A stretch of DNA of 64,000 nucleotides from Nitrospira sp. (GTDB lineage: Bacteria > Nitrospirota > Nitrospiria > Nitrospirales > Nitrospiraceae), in assembly GCA_015709715.1 (NCBI GenBank), contig CP054184.1, positions 4,015,001 to 4,079,000 of the forward strand, written 5' to 3'. The notes beneath the pieces were generated by a model. The model did no database searches, was not told the origin of the DNA, and saw only the letters and a list, made by a program, of their open reading frames with translations. Within the stretch, counting starts at the first letter, position 1. Each line of letters opens with the position of its first letter. The translations under genes and the position numbers were made by a program. Positions 53,312-61,543 of the stretch are shown here, in pieces.

Positions 53312-54091
53312 ATGCGTAACGTGTTGGCACTTGGAGCTGCGGTGCTTTTGGTCGGCTCCGTGGGTGTTGCAGGCGCTCAAGAGCGTTTGCCGCAGTCCTC
53401 GTCCGGGTCAGGGTTCGGCGTCGGCGCCGGCGTCGGAGATGTGTCCGGAAACTCGGGCCGTACGGCGGCGTTTGATCGCAACGCTTTCATGGAACGGCTC
53501 TCCCAGCCAGAGACCGTTTTCGGCCGTGTGCTGGGCATTGACATCCCGGGTCATAAATTGCACCTGGAGACCGGCGGAAGTTCGCACGATGAGGGTCGGG
53601 CCGGAACCGGGGCCATGTCTTCACTGACGTTGTATTTCGACAATCACACCAACTTGGACCAGATCAAGTCACTCAATGCCGGCGATGACATCTCGGTGCA
53701 GGTTGTTGAGGCACCGAACGAGAGAGCCGATCTCGGCATTTACGGCTCTGGGCGTAAGCTGGTCCGCGAAGTGTATCTGTTCCGCGGTAACGAGAAGTTA
53801 GCTGGTTTCGGTGGATTGGGGCAGCGTCCGAGCCCGTCGAACGAGCGCGGCATTGAAACCAACTCCGGCACTGTGACTGGTGGCCCGGTCGGCGGCGTGA
53901 TGCCCGGTACGATCAATAGCGGCGTAGTTACCACCAGTGTCGGCGAATTCACGGGGACGGCTCCCTGCTGGAATTGCGAGCCGCAGCCAGGGTGGGGTTA
54001 TCAGACCGTGGCTCCGGAGACCAAGGTCCAGAACAAGTCGGACTATGGAACCGACGCTGCAAAGCCGAACTTGCAAAAGGGGCTGAACTAA
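53312..54091 (+). CDS. Secreted protein of unknown function, strongly expressed by signals
   Basis: 259 residues. The signal peptide is MRNVLALGAAVLLVGSVGVA then GAQERLPQ, with cleavage after AGA or GAQ likely. The mature N-terminus is Gly/Ser-rich (SSSGSGFGVGAGVGDVSGNS). The middle part (RVLGIDIPGHKLHLETGGSS, LTLYFDNHTNLDQIKSLNAG, DDISVQVVEAPNERADLG) is beta-rich. The C-terminal half is Gly/Thr-rich with a CWNCEP motif in TAPCWNCEPQPGWGYQ. No family is recognised. A near-consensus promoter, strong ribosome binding site and terminator suggest it is an abundant exported protein. Confidence 0.82.
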   Translation: MRNVLALGAAVLLVGSVGVAGAQERLPQSSSGSGFGVGAGVGDVSGNSGRTAAFDRNAFMERLSQPETVFGRVLGIDIPGHKLHLETGGSSHDEGRAGTGAMSSLTLYFDNHTNLDQIKSLNAGDDISVQVVEAPNERADLGIYGSGRKLVREVYLFRGNEKLAGFGGLGQRPSPSNERGIETNSGTVTGGPVGGVMPGTINSGVVTTSVGEFTGTAPCWNCEPQPGWGYQTVAPETKVQNKSDYGTDAAKPNLQKGLN

Positions 54092-54121
54092 TTCGGGTTT
54101 CTTTTCAAGCTCTGTAGGTTC

Positions 54122-54156
54122 AGCGGGGTGCTTCGCAAGAGGCACCCCGCTTTTCT
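54122..54156 (+). terminator. Rho-independent terminator of the secreted-protein gene
   Basis: A ten-base stem, agcggggtgc 54122-54131 with gcaccccgct 54142-54151, with loop ttcgcaagag, followed by TTTCTTT on the plus strand. It lies 30 bases after the stop codon at 54091 and before the TusA-like gene. Confidence 0.9.
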
Positions 54157-54238
54157 TTGCTCGGTATCGCCTAGAGGTCGTTGTACGCTGTGTGGGCGCT
54201 TGGTATCATCCTGCTATTACGAGGAGTGCAAAAGGCTT

Positions 54239-54499
54239 ATGTCCGAGACGTCAGTCAATCTTCCGCCACCTGACGCAGAATTGGATTTACGCGGTGTGAT
54301 TTGTCCGTACAACTTCGTGAAAACCAAGTTGAAGTTGGAAACCATGGAGGCAGGACAGTTGTTGTTGGTCCGTTTGGACGAGGGAGATCCCATCCGCAAC
54401 GTCCCGCAGAGCGTCAGCAACGAGGGACATGACATTCTGTCGCAAGAGCGCGAGAATCAATCCTATCGCGTTATGATTCGGAAACGACAGGATGATTAA
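54239..54499 (+). CDS. TusA-like sulfurtransferase
   Basis: 86 residues from the ATG at 54239, with an AAAGG site; the frame open upstream to 54128 overlaps the preceding terminator and is not used. The TusA signature is PDAELDLRGVICPYNFVKTK, where the catalytic Cys is in the CPY element (normally CPxP), followed by LKLETMEAGQLLLVRLDEGD and the GHDILSQERENQSYRVMI strand. The family carries a persulfide for thiolation or sulfur metabolism. The CPYNF in place of CPEP/CPMP is slightly unusual. Gene is isolated between a terminator and the convergent rsmI. Confidence 0.87.
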   Translation: MSETSVNLPPPDAELDLRGVICPYNFVKTKLKLETMEAGQLLLVRLDEGDPIRNVPQSVSNEGHDILSQERENQSYRVMIRKRQDD

Positions 54500-54522
54500 C
54501 CGTTTCTTCCTTCCCTTGGTCG

Positions 54523-55251
54523 TCAATTCCTCCGTCTCCTTCCTTCGAGTACCAGCGTGGCTCGGACGTCGTCGCCGCCAGGAATTGTTGCGATAAAGTC
54601 GCTCAGGCTGCCCCGGATGACCTGTTCTTCGGGGCTGGTAAGGTTCAGCACCAACACCGCTCGCCGATCACCCAGAACGTCATGGATCAACGGCAGCATC
54701 TGTCGAAGGTCCTGTCCCGAAAAAAAGAACACCAAGGTGCGCGGCTCAGAACGCAAGGCCTCGAGCCGTGTCATCCTCGTACGTGAGCCGCTGCGGCCCC
54801 ATCTCCCCTCGAACACAAATGCGTCGCCGTCCATTCCTGCCGCGACCACCGCTGCCGTCACGGCAGAGGGGCCGGGAATGACGCAGATCTGAATGTGATG
54901 TCGGGCGGCCGCTGCGATGAGCAACTTCCCAGGATCGAACACCAACGGCATCCCGCAGTCGGACACCAACGCAATGTGGTCGCCCCGCATCAGGCGCTGG
55001 ATGAGAATCGGTACCTTTTCAGCAGCATTGTTCCGGTCGTACGCGGTTAAGGTGACATGAAGGCCATGATGTTCCAGCCATGATCGTGTGGCGAGGGGAT
55101 TTTTGCTTGCAACGAGAGCAACCTTTCGTAAGGTCGTGAGGGCACGGATCGACACATCGTCCGGATGTCCGATCGGAACGCCGACGATGAACAAGATTCC
55201 GGGAGGAGCGATCTTTCGAGCATGCTTTTCTTGACTCCATTCTTGTCGCAT
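54523..55251 (-). CDS. rsmI: 16S rRNA (cytidine-2'-O)-methyltransferase
   Basis: 242 residues from ATG 55251; a TTG at 55272 is less likely. PPGILFIVGVPIGHPDDVSI, RALTTLRKVALVASKNPLAT are the N-terminal tetrapyrrole-methylase-like start; typical RsmI has PIGNLxDxS. Here the loop is PIGHPDDVS. IALVSDCGMPLVFDPGKLLI, VIPGPSAVTAAVVAAGMDGD and FVFEGRW follow. RVLVFxFS-like RTLVFFFSGQDLRQMLPLIH is the end of the core. It would methylate C1402 of 16S rRNA. The variant GHPDD could mean a changed specificity. Convergent with the TusA-like gene. Confidence 0.85.
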   Translation of the reverse strand: MRQEWSQEKHARKIAPPGILFIVGVPIGHPDDVSIRALTTLRKVALVASKNPLATRSWLEHHGLHVTLTAYDRNNAAEKVPILIQRLMRGDHIALVSDCGMPLVFDPGKLLIAAAARHHIQICVIPGPSAVTAAVVAAGMDGDAFVFEGRWGRSGSRTRMTRLEALRSEPRTLVFFFSGQDLRQMLPLIHDVLGDRRAVLVLNLTSPEEQVIRGSLSDFIATIPGGDDVRATLVLEGRRRRN

Positions 55252-55313
55252 CGATATAATTTTCAATTCCAAAAATTCAGTGTTGTTTCGATTGGTTGCG
55301 AGGTGGAAGCGAG

Positions 55314-56120
55314 ATGTCGTCCGGGTTTTTTCTGCTTACGATGGCGCTGTACTTCGGGAGTACGGTCTGTTACCTCGCGTATCTCCTCCGGCGAGCGGAA
55401 ACTCTCTCGAAAGTCTCCTTGGGCATTACCGCGGGTGGCTTCGGCACGCACACTGTGGCGTTGGTTGCCAGGATGACCGACAGTGCCCAAGCTCAGCTTC
55501 CGACCTTCCACGAAGCGCTCTCCTTTTTTTCTTGGATGTTGATTTTGGTGTTTCTTGCGGTCGAGTTCCGCCGTCAAATCCACGTGCTCGGTTCTTTCAT
55601 GGTGCCGCTGGCCCTCGTATCGCTTGTGACCGCGGCGGCGTTTCGGTCCGAGGGAACCGCCACTCTCCAACCGGTTTTTAAAACGCTGTGGGTTCATGTC
55701 ACCCTCAGCATGTTGGGCACGGTGGGGTTTGCCGTCGCGTTCGTTGCGGGTGTGATGTATCTCATTCAGGACGGGCTTCTCAAGTCCAAGCGGTTCAATA
55801 TCCTCTATGCGAAATTGCCGGCGCTCGATTATCTGGACCATTTGAACCAGCAGTCCATCGTCATGGGATTTCCGCTCCTGACGCTGGGGATCATCAGCGG
55901 GGCCTTTTCGGCTGAGATCGTTCGCGGGACCTATGTGAACTGGAATCCCGAGCAAACCTGGGCCATGGTGACCTGGGGGTTTTACTTCGTGGTGCTCGTC
56001 GGCCGCCTCACGATCGGGTGGCGGGCGAAGCGGGCCGCGTATCTGACGATCATCGGCTTCGCGGGCGTCATTCTCACCCTGATCGGAGTCGTCATAAAGA
56101 GTCACGGGTCGGTGTCCTGA
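55314..56120 (+). CDS. hemX: CcsA/HemX-like cytochrome c assembly membrane protein
   Basis: 268 residues from ATG 55314. About eight hydrophobic segments (LTMALYFGSTVCYLAYLLRR, MLILVFLAVEFRRQIHVLGS, VPLALVSLVTAAAFRSEG, LWVHVTLSMLGTVGFAVAFV, GVMYLIQDGLL, WAMVTWGFYFVVLVGRLTIG, LTIIGFAGVILTLIGVVI). The WxxHV and GTYVNWNPEQTWAMVTW region holds the tryptophan-rich segment typical of CcsA/CcmC heme-handling proteins. Short HemX proteins upstream of hemA are widespread. It likely helps heme or precursor handling or cytochrome c maturation. The stop lies one base before the hemA start. Confidence 0.87.
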   Translation: MSSGFFLLTMALYFGSTVCYLAYLLRRAETLSKVSLGITAGGFGTHTVALVARMTDSAQAQLPTFHEALSFFSWMLILVFLAVEFRRQIHVLGSFMVPLALVSLVTAAAFRSEGTATLQPVFKTLWVHVTLSMLGTVGFAVAFVAGVMYLIQDGLLKSKRFNILYAKLPALDYLDHLNQQSIVMGFPLLTLGIISGAFSAEIVRGTYVNWNPEQTWAMVTWGFYFVVLVGRLTIGWRAKRAAYLTIIGFAGVILTLIGVVIKSHGSVS

Positions 56121-56121
56121 C

Positions 56122-57528
56122 ATGCATGTGATCGTCGTCGGGCTGAGCCATAAAACCGCACCGGTCGAAATCCGTGAAAAGCTCGCGGTTCCGGAAAGTC
56201 GTCTCCGGGAGGCCCTCTCGCGGCTCTGTTCGTATCAAGGAGTGCGCGAGGGGCTGCTGCTGTCGACGTGCAACCGCGTCGAAGTGTATGCGGTGGTCGA
56301 GGACCTGGAGCACGGATACGGTCGGGTGCAGGAATTTCTGGCCGACACACACCTGTCCCTCTCCTCTGAACACCTTACGCCGCATCTCTATTGGCATGCC
56401 GACGACCGAGCCATCGCCCACCTGTTTCGAGTGGCCGCCAGCCTCGATTCCATGATCGTCGGCGAATCGCAAATTCTCGGACAACTCAAAGATGCCTTCG
56501 AGGTGGCCTTGATCCATAAGGCCTCGGGCTTGTTCCTCAACAAGATCGTCAAGAAGGCGATCTCCGTCGCCAAGCGTGTTCGCACGGAGACGAAAATCGC
56601 TGAAACCGCCGTCTCGGTGAGTTATGCGGCTGTGGAACTGGCCAAAAAGATCTTTTCAAACCTGACCGAGAAGACGGTGCTCCTGATCGGAGCCGGCGAA
56701 ATGGCCAAATTGGCGGCTCGGCACCTCATTGCCAACGGTGTCCGTCAGGTGCGGATCACGACGCGCAACTTCCAGCATGGGTTGGAATTAGCGCAGCGGT
56801 TTAACGGAACGGCGGTTCCGTTCGACGATTACCGGACGGAGTTGGCCGGCGCTGACATCGTCCTGGTCTCGACGGGCGCTGCGCATTATCTCGTCACCGC
56901 GGAGGACGTGCAACGGGCGATGCGGCAACGGATGAATCGTCCCATGTTCCTGATCGATATTTCTGTACCCCGTAACATTGATCCCGCCGTTCGGCCCATC
57001 GATGACGCGTTCCTGTTCGATATCGACGATTTACACATGCGGGTGGAACAGAACCGGGAAGATCGGCTGCGGGAGGCCTCCAAGGCCGAACAAATGGTGA
57101 TCAAAGAGGTTGCTGTCCTGGGGCAGTGGTTGCAATCGTTGGAGGTGACGCCGACGATTGTGGCCTTGCGGAACCGAACGGAAGATATCAAACGGCGCGA
57201 AGTCGAAAAGCTCCTTGCCAGGCTCGCGCACCTGTCGCCCGAGGATCGAGCGGCGGTGGAAGGGATGGCCTCCGCCATCATCAATAAAATCGTGCATGGG
57301 ACGATGGTCACGCTCAAGGCCGAGGCTGCATCTTCCAGCGGAGCGGCATATGTAGAGGCCGCCCGCCGATTTTTCAGTTTGGAACCGCCGGCGGCTTATG
57401 CCATGGCCCAACCAGGCGACGCGGAGCGCCCGAGCGAGGGTGCCTCCGGCAACGGCGCCGCACGTCTGCCGGAGCCGGCACCATTGATTCCGAAGGCCTC
57501 CAAAGAACAGGGCCGGCGCGTCAGTTGA
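56122..57528 (+). CDS. hemA: Glutamyl-tRNA reductase
   Basis: 468 residues. VGLSHKTAPVEIREKLAVPE opens the protein. The catalytic Cys50 lies in LLLSTCNRVEVYAVVEDLEH. RVAASLDSMIVGESQILGQL and VSYAAVELAKKIFSNLTEKT are the next motifs, with the NADPH-binding VLLIGAGEMAKLAARHLIAN. The C-terminal dimerisation helix is longer than usual and ends in a Pro/Ala/Gly-rich tail of about 50 residues. It makes glutamate-1-semialdehyde, the first committed step to heme. Starts one base after hemX, so the two are probably coupled. Confidence 0.97.
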   Translation: MHVIVVGLSHKTAPVEIREKLAVPESRLREALSRLCSYQGVREGLLLSTCNRVEVYAVVEDLEHGYGRVQEFLADTHLSLSSEHLTPHLYWHADDRAIAHLFRVAASLDSMIVGESQILGQLKDAFEVALIHKASGLFLNKIVKKAISVAKRVRTETKIAETAVSVSYAAVELAKKIFSNLTEKTVLLIGAGEMAKLAARHLIANGVRQVRITTRNFQHGLELAQRFNGTAVPFDDYRTELAGADIVLVSTGAAHYLVTAEDVQRAMRQRMNRPMFLIDISVPRNIDPAVRPIDDAFLFDIDDLHMRVEQNREDRLREASKAEQMVIKEVAVLGQWLQSLEVTPTIVALRNRTEDIKRREVEKLLARLAHLSPEDRAAVEGMASAIINKIVHGTMVTLKAEAASSSGAAYVEAARRFFSLEPPAAYAMAQPGDAERPSEGASGNGAARLPEPAPLIPKASKEQGRRVS

Positions 57529-57550
57529 CGCAACCGGTTGTGAGGAGCAG

Positions 57551-57619
57551 ATGAATACCAGTATACAAATCGATCGGCATCAGGCTGCCGCTCCATCCAA
57601 GAGCGGCGGTCACCAATGA
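57551..57619 (+). CDS. 22-codon leader-like mini-ORF overlapping the hemC start
   Basis: A small open frame starts with ATG at 57551, directly after a TGAGGAGCAG (GAGGAG) ribosome binding site. It encodes 22 residues (MNTSIQIDRHQAAAPSKSGG, HQ) and stops with TGA at 57617-57619, which overlaps the ATG of hemC (57616-57618). No known product. Its likely use is translational coupling or attenuation of hemC, since hemC itself has only a weak GGCGGT site at its start. Expression is not shown by the sequence itself. Confidence 0.5.
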   Translation: MNTSIQIDRHQAAAPSKSGGHQ

Positions 57620-58548
57620 ATCGCACCACGCTTGTGCTTGGTACCAGAGGGAGCAAGCTTGCGCTACAGCAGAGTCAGTGGGTCCAGGCACGCTTGCAAG
57701 AATTGGCACCGGACGTCACTATCTCTCTGAAGCAGATTCACACCTCAGGAGACAAGATTCTCGATGTCCCATTGGCCAAGATCGGCGGCAAGGGGCTCTT
57801 CGTCAAGGAAATCGAAGACGCTCTCTTGAACAAGGAGATCGACCTGGCCGTCCACAGCATGAAGGATGTGCCCACGTCGCTCCCGGAAGGATTGGCCATC
57901 CTGTGCGTCCCGCCGCGAGAAGATCCACGTGATGCCCTCATCTCACGAGACGGGCGATCTCTCGACCAGTTGCCGTCAGGGGCCCGCATCGGCACCAGCA
58001 GTTTGCGTCGGCAGGCTCTGTTGCTCCACCGTCGTCCTGATTTCGTCATCGACATGTTGCGCGGCAATCTGGACACCCGCTTGAGAAAATTGCGCGAAGG
58101 ACAGTTCGATGCCATCATCCTGGCTGCTGCGGGTTTGCGGCGGCTCGGATGGGAACAGGAAATTACGGAATACCTGGCAACCGACCTCAGCCTTCCTGCT
58201 ATCGCACAGGGTGCGCTCGGTATTGAGGCCCGTCAGGACGACCGGTTTGTGGCTGAATTGTTGGCCCGCTTCGAACATCGTCCGACACGTATCACCGTGA
58301 CCGCGGAACGCGCGCTGCTCCACCGCCTTGAGGGGGGGTGCCAGGTACCCATCGCGGCCCATGCCCTGTTAGAGGACGAGCGGGTGACATTGGACGGTTT
58401 GGTAGCCAGCGTGGATGGCCGCCGAATGGTTCGTCATCAGATCCAGGGTGATGCGTCAGAGGCTCGGCAGCTGGGCACTCAGCTGGCAGAGCGACTACTG
58501 GCCGACGGCGGCGAGGAAATTTTGAATGCCATCTATGGACGGGCGTGA
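57616..58548 (+). CDS. hemC: Porphobilinogen deaminase (hydroxymethylbilane synthase)
   Basis: 310 residues. LVLGTRGSKLALQQSQWVQA, KIGGKGLFVKEIEDALLNKE, IDLAVHSMKDVPTSLPEGLA and RIGTSSLRRQALLLHRRPD are the diagnostic blocks. The dipyrromethane cofactor Cys is in HRLEGGCQVPIAAHALLEDE (C242). It polymerises four porphobilinogen units. Its ATG overlaps the end of a 22-codon frame. The TGA at 58546-58548 overlaps the GTG of the next gene. Confidence 0.98.
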   Translation: MNRTTLVLGTRGSKLALQQSQWVQARLQELAPDVTISLKQIHTSGDKILDVPLAKIGGKGLFVKEIEDALLNKEIDLAVHSMKDVPTSLPEGLAILCVPPREDPRDALISRDGRSLDQLPSGARIGTSSLRRQALLLHRRPDFVIDMLRGNLDTRLRKLREGQFDAIILAAAGLRRLGWEQEITEYLATDLSLPAIAQGALGIEARQDDRFVAELLARFEHRPTRITVTAERALLHRLEGGCQVPIAAHALLEDERVTLDGLVASVDGRRMVRHQIQGDASEARQLGTQLAERLLADGGEEILNAIYGRA

Positions 58549-60113
58549 GTGAGATGACGCTGCGTAGAGGCACGGTTTACTTGGTCGGGGCCGGTCCCGG
58601 CGATCCCAAGCTGCTGACGTTGCGCGGCAAGGAATGCCTTGAGGCAGCGGATGTCGTTTTGTACGATTACCTCGCCAATGAGGCCTTGCTGGACCACGTG
58701 CTCCCCCACGCGGAACGAATTTACGTCGGGCGGCGGGGGCGAGGGCACTATCGTGATCAAGGGGACATCAATCGGCTCTTGGTCGACCGTGCGGCTGAAG
58801 GGAAGATCGTGGTGCGGCTGAAGGGTGGCGACCCCTTCGTGTTCGGACGGGGCGGAGAGGAAGCGGAAGCTGTGGCGGCGGCAGGTCTTCCGTTCGAGGT
58901 GGTGCCTGGCGTGACGGCGGCAATCGCCGCACCGGCCTACGCCGGCATTCCCGTCACCCATCGCACCCTAGCTTCTACGGTGACCTTCGTCACCGGCCAT
59001 GAAGATCCGACGAAGGACCGGAGCGGCGTGGAGTGGAGGCGACTGGCCACTGCGCATGGCACGTTGGTCTTTCTGATGGGGATGACCAACCTACCCAAGA
59101 TTGTGGATTGCTTGCGCGCAGAGGGGAAGGAGGAGACGACCCCTGTTGCCGTGATTCGCTGGGGCACGAGGGCAGCGCAACGGACTGTGGTCGGTACCTT
59201 GAGCGACATTGTGGTGAAGGCGGCTGCGGCCCAGATGGAGCCGCCGACGGTGATCGTGGTGGGGGAGGTCGTCCGCCTGCGTGATCAACTAAATTGGTTT
59301 GAACGCCGGCCTCTGTTCGGTATGCGGGTTCTCGTCACCAGACCGAAGGCACAGGCATCGGAGTTTGCCGACCTCATTGCCGCATACGGGGGAGAGCCGG
59401 TGATGTGTCCGACCATTGAGATCGCGCCGCCCGAGGACTGGTCCCTCGTGGATCGTGCGTTGGATCGGTTGTCGAGCTACCGGTGGCTGATCTTCACCAG
59501 CGTCAACGGCGTGGCGCCGTTCATGGCCCGGTTGGCGCAGAAGGGGAAAGATGTCCGGGCCTTGGCTGGTCTGACGATCTGTTGTATCGGGCCTCGGACG
59601 GCCGAGGCGTTGACGCCCTATGGGCTGCGTGCCGACGTCATTCCCGAACAGTTCCAAGCGGAGGGGGTTCTGGATGCGCTGGCCGACCGGCCGATGGAGG
59701 GAGCGCGGGTCCTGATTCCACGCGCATTGGTGGCGCGGGAAATCCTGCCAGACCAATTGCGCGCGCGAGGAGCCGAGGTGGACGTGGTACCGGCCTATCG
59801 GACCATCCGGCCGACCGTGGCGGTGGATCGGCTGAAAGAACAACTCCGTGGCGGCGTGATCGACGTGCTGTCGTTCACCAGTTCCTCAACGGTGCGAAAC
59901 TTTGTGGAATTGTTCGCATCTCCACAGGAGCTGCAGGAGGCGGTCGGAGGGACTACCGTGGCTTGTATCGGTCCCATCACTGCGGGAACTGCTCGCGAGG
60001 CGGGATTTGTCGTCCAGGTGGTGGCGGCAGAGAATACGGTCCCTGCCTTGGCGGAAGCCATGGTTCAACATGCGGAGGGACGGCACCGTGCAGCCGCTGC
60101 GGCGAGTCAATAA
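58545..60113 (+). CDS. cobA-hemD: Uroporphyrinogen-III C-methyltransferase / uroporphyrinogen-III synthase fusion
   Basis: 522 residues from a GTG that overlaps the hemC stop (GTGA). Residues about 1-260 are the SAM-dependent methyltransferase: GTVYLVGAGPGDPKLLTLRG, VVLYDYLANEALLDHVLPHA, VRLKGGDPFVFGRGGEEAEA and FEVVPGVTAAIAAPAYAGIP. Residues about 270-510 are HemD: RVLVTRPKAQASEFADLIAA, SYRWLIFTSVNGVAPFMARL, then VLSFTSSSTVRNFVELFA. It closes the tetrapyrrole ring and also methylates uro'gen III to precorrin-2. This fusion is known in several phyla. The separated siroheme enzyme at 41516 would use its product. Confidence 0.97.
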   Translation: MSEMTLRRGTVYLVGAGPGDPKLLTLRGKECLEAADVVLYDYLANEALLDHVLPHAERIYVGRRGRGHYRDQGDINRLLVDRAAEGKIVVRLKGGDPFVFGRGGEEAEAVAAAGLPFEVVPGVTAAIAAPAYAGIPVTHRTLASTVTFVTGHEDPTKDRSGVEWRRLATAHGTLVFLMGMTNLPKIVDCLRAEGKEETTPVAVIRWGTRAAQRTVVGTLSDIVVKAAAAQMEPPTVIVVGEVVRLRDQLNWFERRPLFGMRVLVTRPKAQASEFADLIAAYGGEPVMCPTIEIAPPEDWSLVDRALDRLSSYRWLIFTSVNGVAPFMARLAQKGKDVRALAGLTICCIGPRTAEALTPYGLRADVIPEQFQAEGVLDALADRPMEGARVLIPRALVAREILPDQLRARGAEVDVVPAYRTIRPTVAVDRLKEQLRGGVIDVLSFTSSSTVRNFVELFASPQELQEAVGGTTVACIGPITAGTAREAGFVVQVVAAENTVPALAEAMVQHAEGRHRAAAAASQ

Positions 60114-60163
60114 CCAAGAGGCCAGGCAATCGAAGCTGTTCATTATCATGAGGAGGACATTAC

Positions 60164-60556
60164 ATGGTCCCAGTTAAATCGTTCATGGTTCCCAAGGAAA
60201 AGTTCATCACCGTCGAACGAGATATGGATGTGCGCACAGCCGGGCGATTGATGCGTGATCGCAACATCGGGAGCCTATTCGTCACGAACGGGAAGGACGT
60301 GATCGGCATCATCACCGATACGGACATGGTTCGGCGTGTCGTTGCGACCGGAGCCGACATGACGAAGACGACGGTCGAACAAATCATGTCGGCGCCGCTC
60401 GTGACGATCGAAGAGCACAAGACCCTCTTGGATGCGAACGATCTCATGGCGCAGACCCACCTTCGCCATCTAGGCGTGACGAGGGACGGTCAACTGGTCG
60501 GGATGATTTCCGTGCGTGATCTGGTAGTGTTTCTCACCAACCTTCCGAGGAAGTGA
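60164..60556 (+). CDS. Two-CBS-domain protein in the heme operon
   Basis: 130 residues, with a GAGGAGG ribosome binding site. [20 protein letters not shown] and [20 protein letters not shown], then [40 protein letters not shown] and [13 protein letters not shown] are two CBS motifs. No catalytic domain is attached. It lies between cobA-hemD and hemB on the same strand with gaps of 50 and 7 bases. It may sense adenylate nucleotides or report on energy state to the pathway; that is inference. It resembles the CBS gene at 37357. Confidence 0.93.
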   Translation: MVPVKSFMVPKEKFITVERDMDVRTAGRLMRDRNIGSLFVTNGKDVIGIITDTDMVRRVVATGADMTKTTVEQIMSAPLVTIEEHKTLLDANDLMAQTHLRHLGVTRDGQLVGMISVRDLVVFLTNLPRK

Positions 60557-60563
60557 GCGGGGA

Positions 60564-61535
60564 ATGGCCTTTCCGATTCAGCGCATGCGTCGCCTGCGGG
60601 AAACCGACGCCTTACGGCGCATGGTCCGCGAAACCGGGTTGACACCCAACGACTTCATCTACCCCGCATTTGTCACAGAGGGAGAGGGGAGACGGGAGCC
60701 GATCGCGTCGATGCCGGGCCAAGCGCGGCTGTCGGTCGACCTGTTGGTGAAGGAGGCATCGGAGGTCAAGGCGCTGGGAATTCCGGCGATGATTTTGTTC
60801 GGCATTCCCGGACGGAAGGATGAGCGCGGCAGTTCAGGGTATGACCCCGACGGCATCGTACAACGAGCCCTCCGAACACTCAAGGCGCAGGTGCCCGGCT
60901 TGGTCCTGATTACCGATGTCTGTATCGACGAGTACACCAGCCATGGCCACTGCGGTATCGTCCGAGACGGGAAGATTCTCAATGACGAGACGTTGGACTG
61001 TCTGAGGGCGATGGCCAAGACCCATGTCGAGGCAGGTGCGGACATGGTGGCACCGTCGGATATGATGGACGGCCGGGTCGCCGCCATTCGCGATGAACTC
61101 GACCGAGCGGGCTTCGTCGATGTGCCCATCATGGCCTATGCGGCAAAGTTTGCGTCGTGTTTTTATGCCCCCTTTCGTGATGCCGCCCATTCCTGTCCGC
61201 AGTTCGGAGACCGGCAGTCGTACCAGATGGATCCCGCCAACACACGCGAAGCCTTGCGGGAGATCGAACTGGATATCGAGGAGGGGGCCGACATCATTAT
61301 GGTCAAGCCGGCCATGCCCTACCTCGACATCATCAGCGCGGCGCGCGGACGGACCCTGCTGCCGCTTGCCGCCTACCAGGTGAGCGGCGAGTACAGCATG
61401 GTCAAGGCGGCGGCCCAAGCCGGTTGGCTGGACGAAACCCGCGCGATGATGGAATCGTTGCTCTCGATCAAACGGGCCGGCGCGGACATGATCTTGACCT
61501 ATTTCGCCAAAGAGGCCGCCGCACTTCTGCAGTGA
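60564..61535 (+). CDS. hemB: Porphobilinogen synthase (delta-aminolevulinate dehydratase)
   Basis: 323 residues, ATG eight bases after the CBS stop. [20 protein letters not shown] and [20 protein letters not shown] open it. The metal-binding region is [19 protein letters not shown], in which one of the usual zinc-ligand Cys positions reads Asp ([12 protein letters not shown]). The active-site lysines are in [20 protein letters not shown] and [20 protein letters not shown]. It condenses two aminolevulinate molecules to porphobilinogen. The next gene begins near or within its stop codon. Confidence 0.97.
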   Translation: MAFPIQRMRRLRETDALRRMVRETGLTPNDFIYPAFVTEGEGRREPIASMPGQARLSVDLLVKEASEVKALGIPAMILFGIPGRKDERGSSGYDPDGIVQRALRTLKAQVPGLVLITDVCIDEYTSHGHCGIVRDGKILNDETLDCLRAMAKTHVEAGADMVAPSDMMDGRVAAIRDELDRAGFVDVPIMAYAAKFASCFYAPFRDAAHSCPQFGDRQSYQMDPANTREALREIELDIEEGADIIMVKPAMPYLDIISAARGRTLLPLAAYQVSGEYSMVKAAAQAGWLDETRAMMESLLSIKRAGADMILTYFAKEAAALLQ

Positions 61536-61543
61536 CACCAGTC

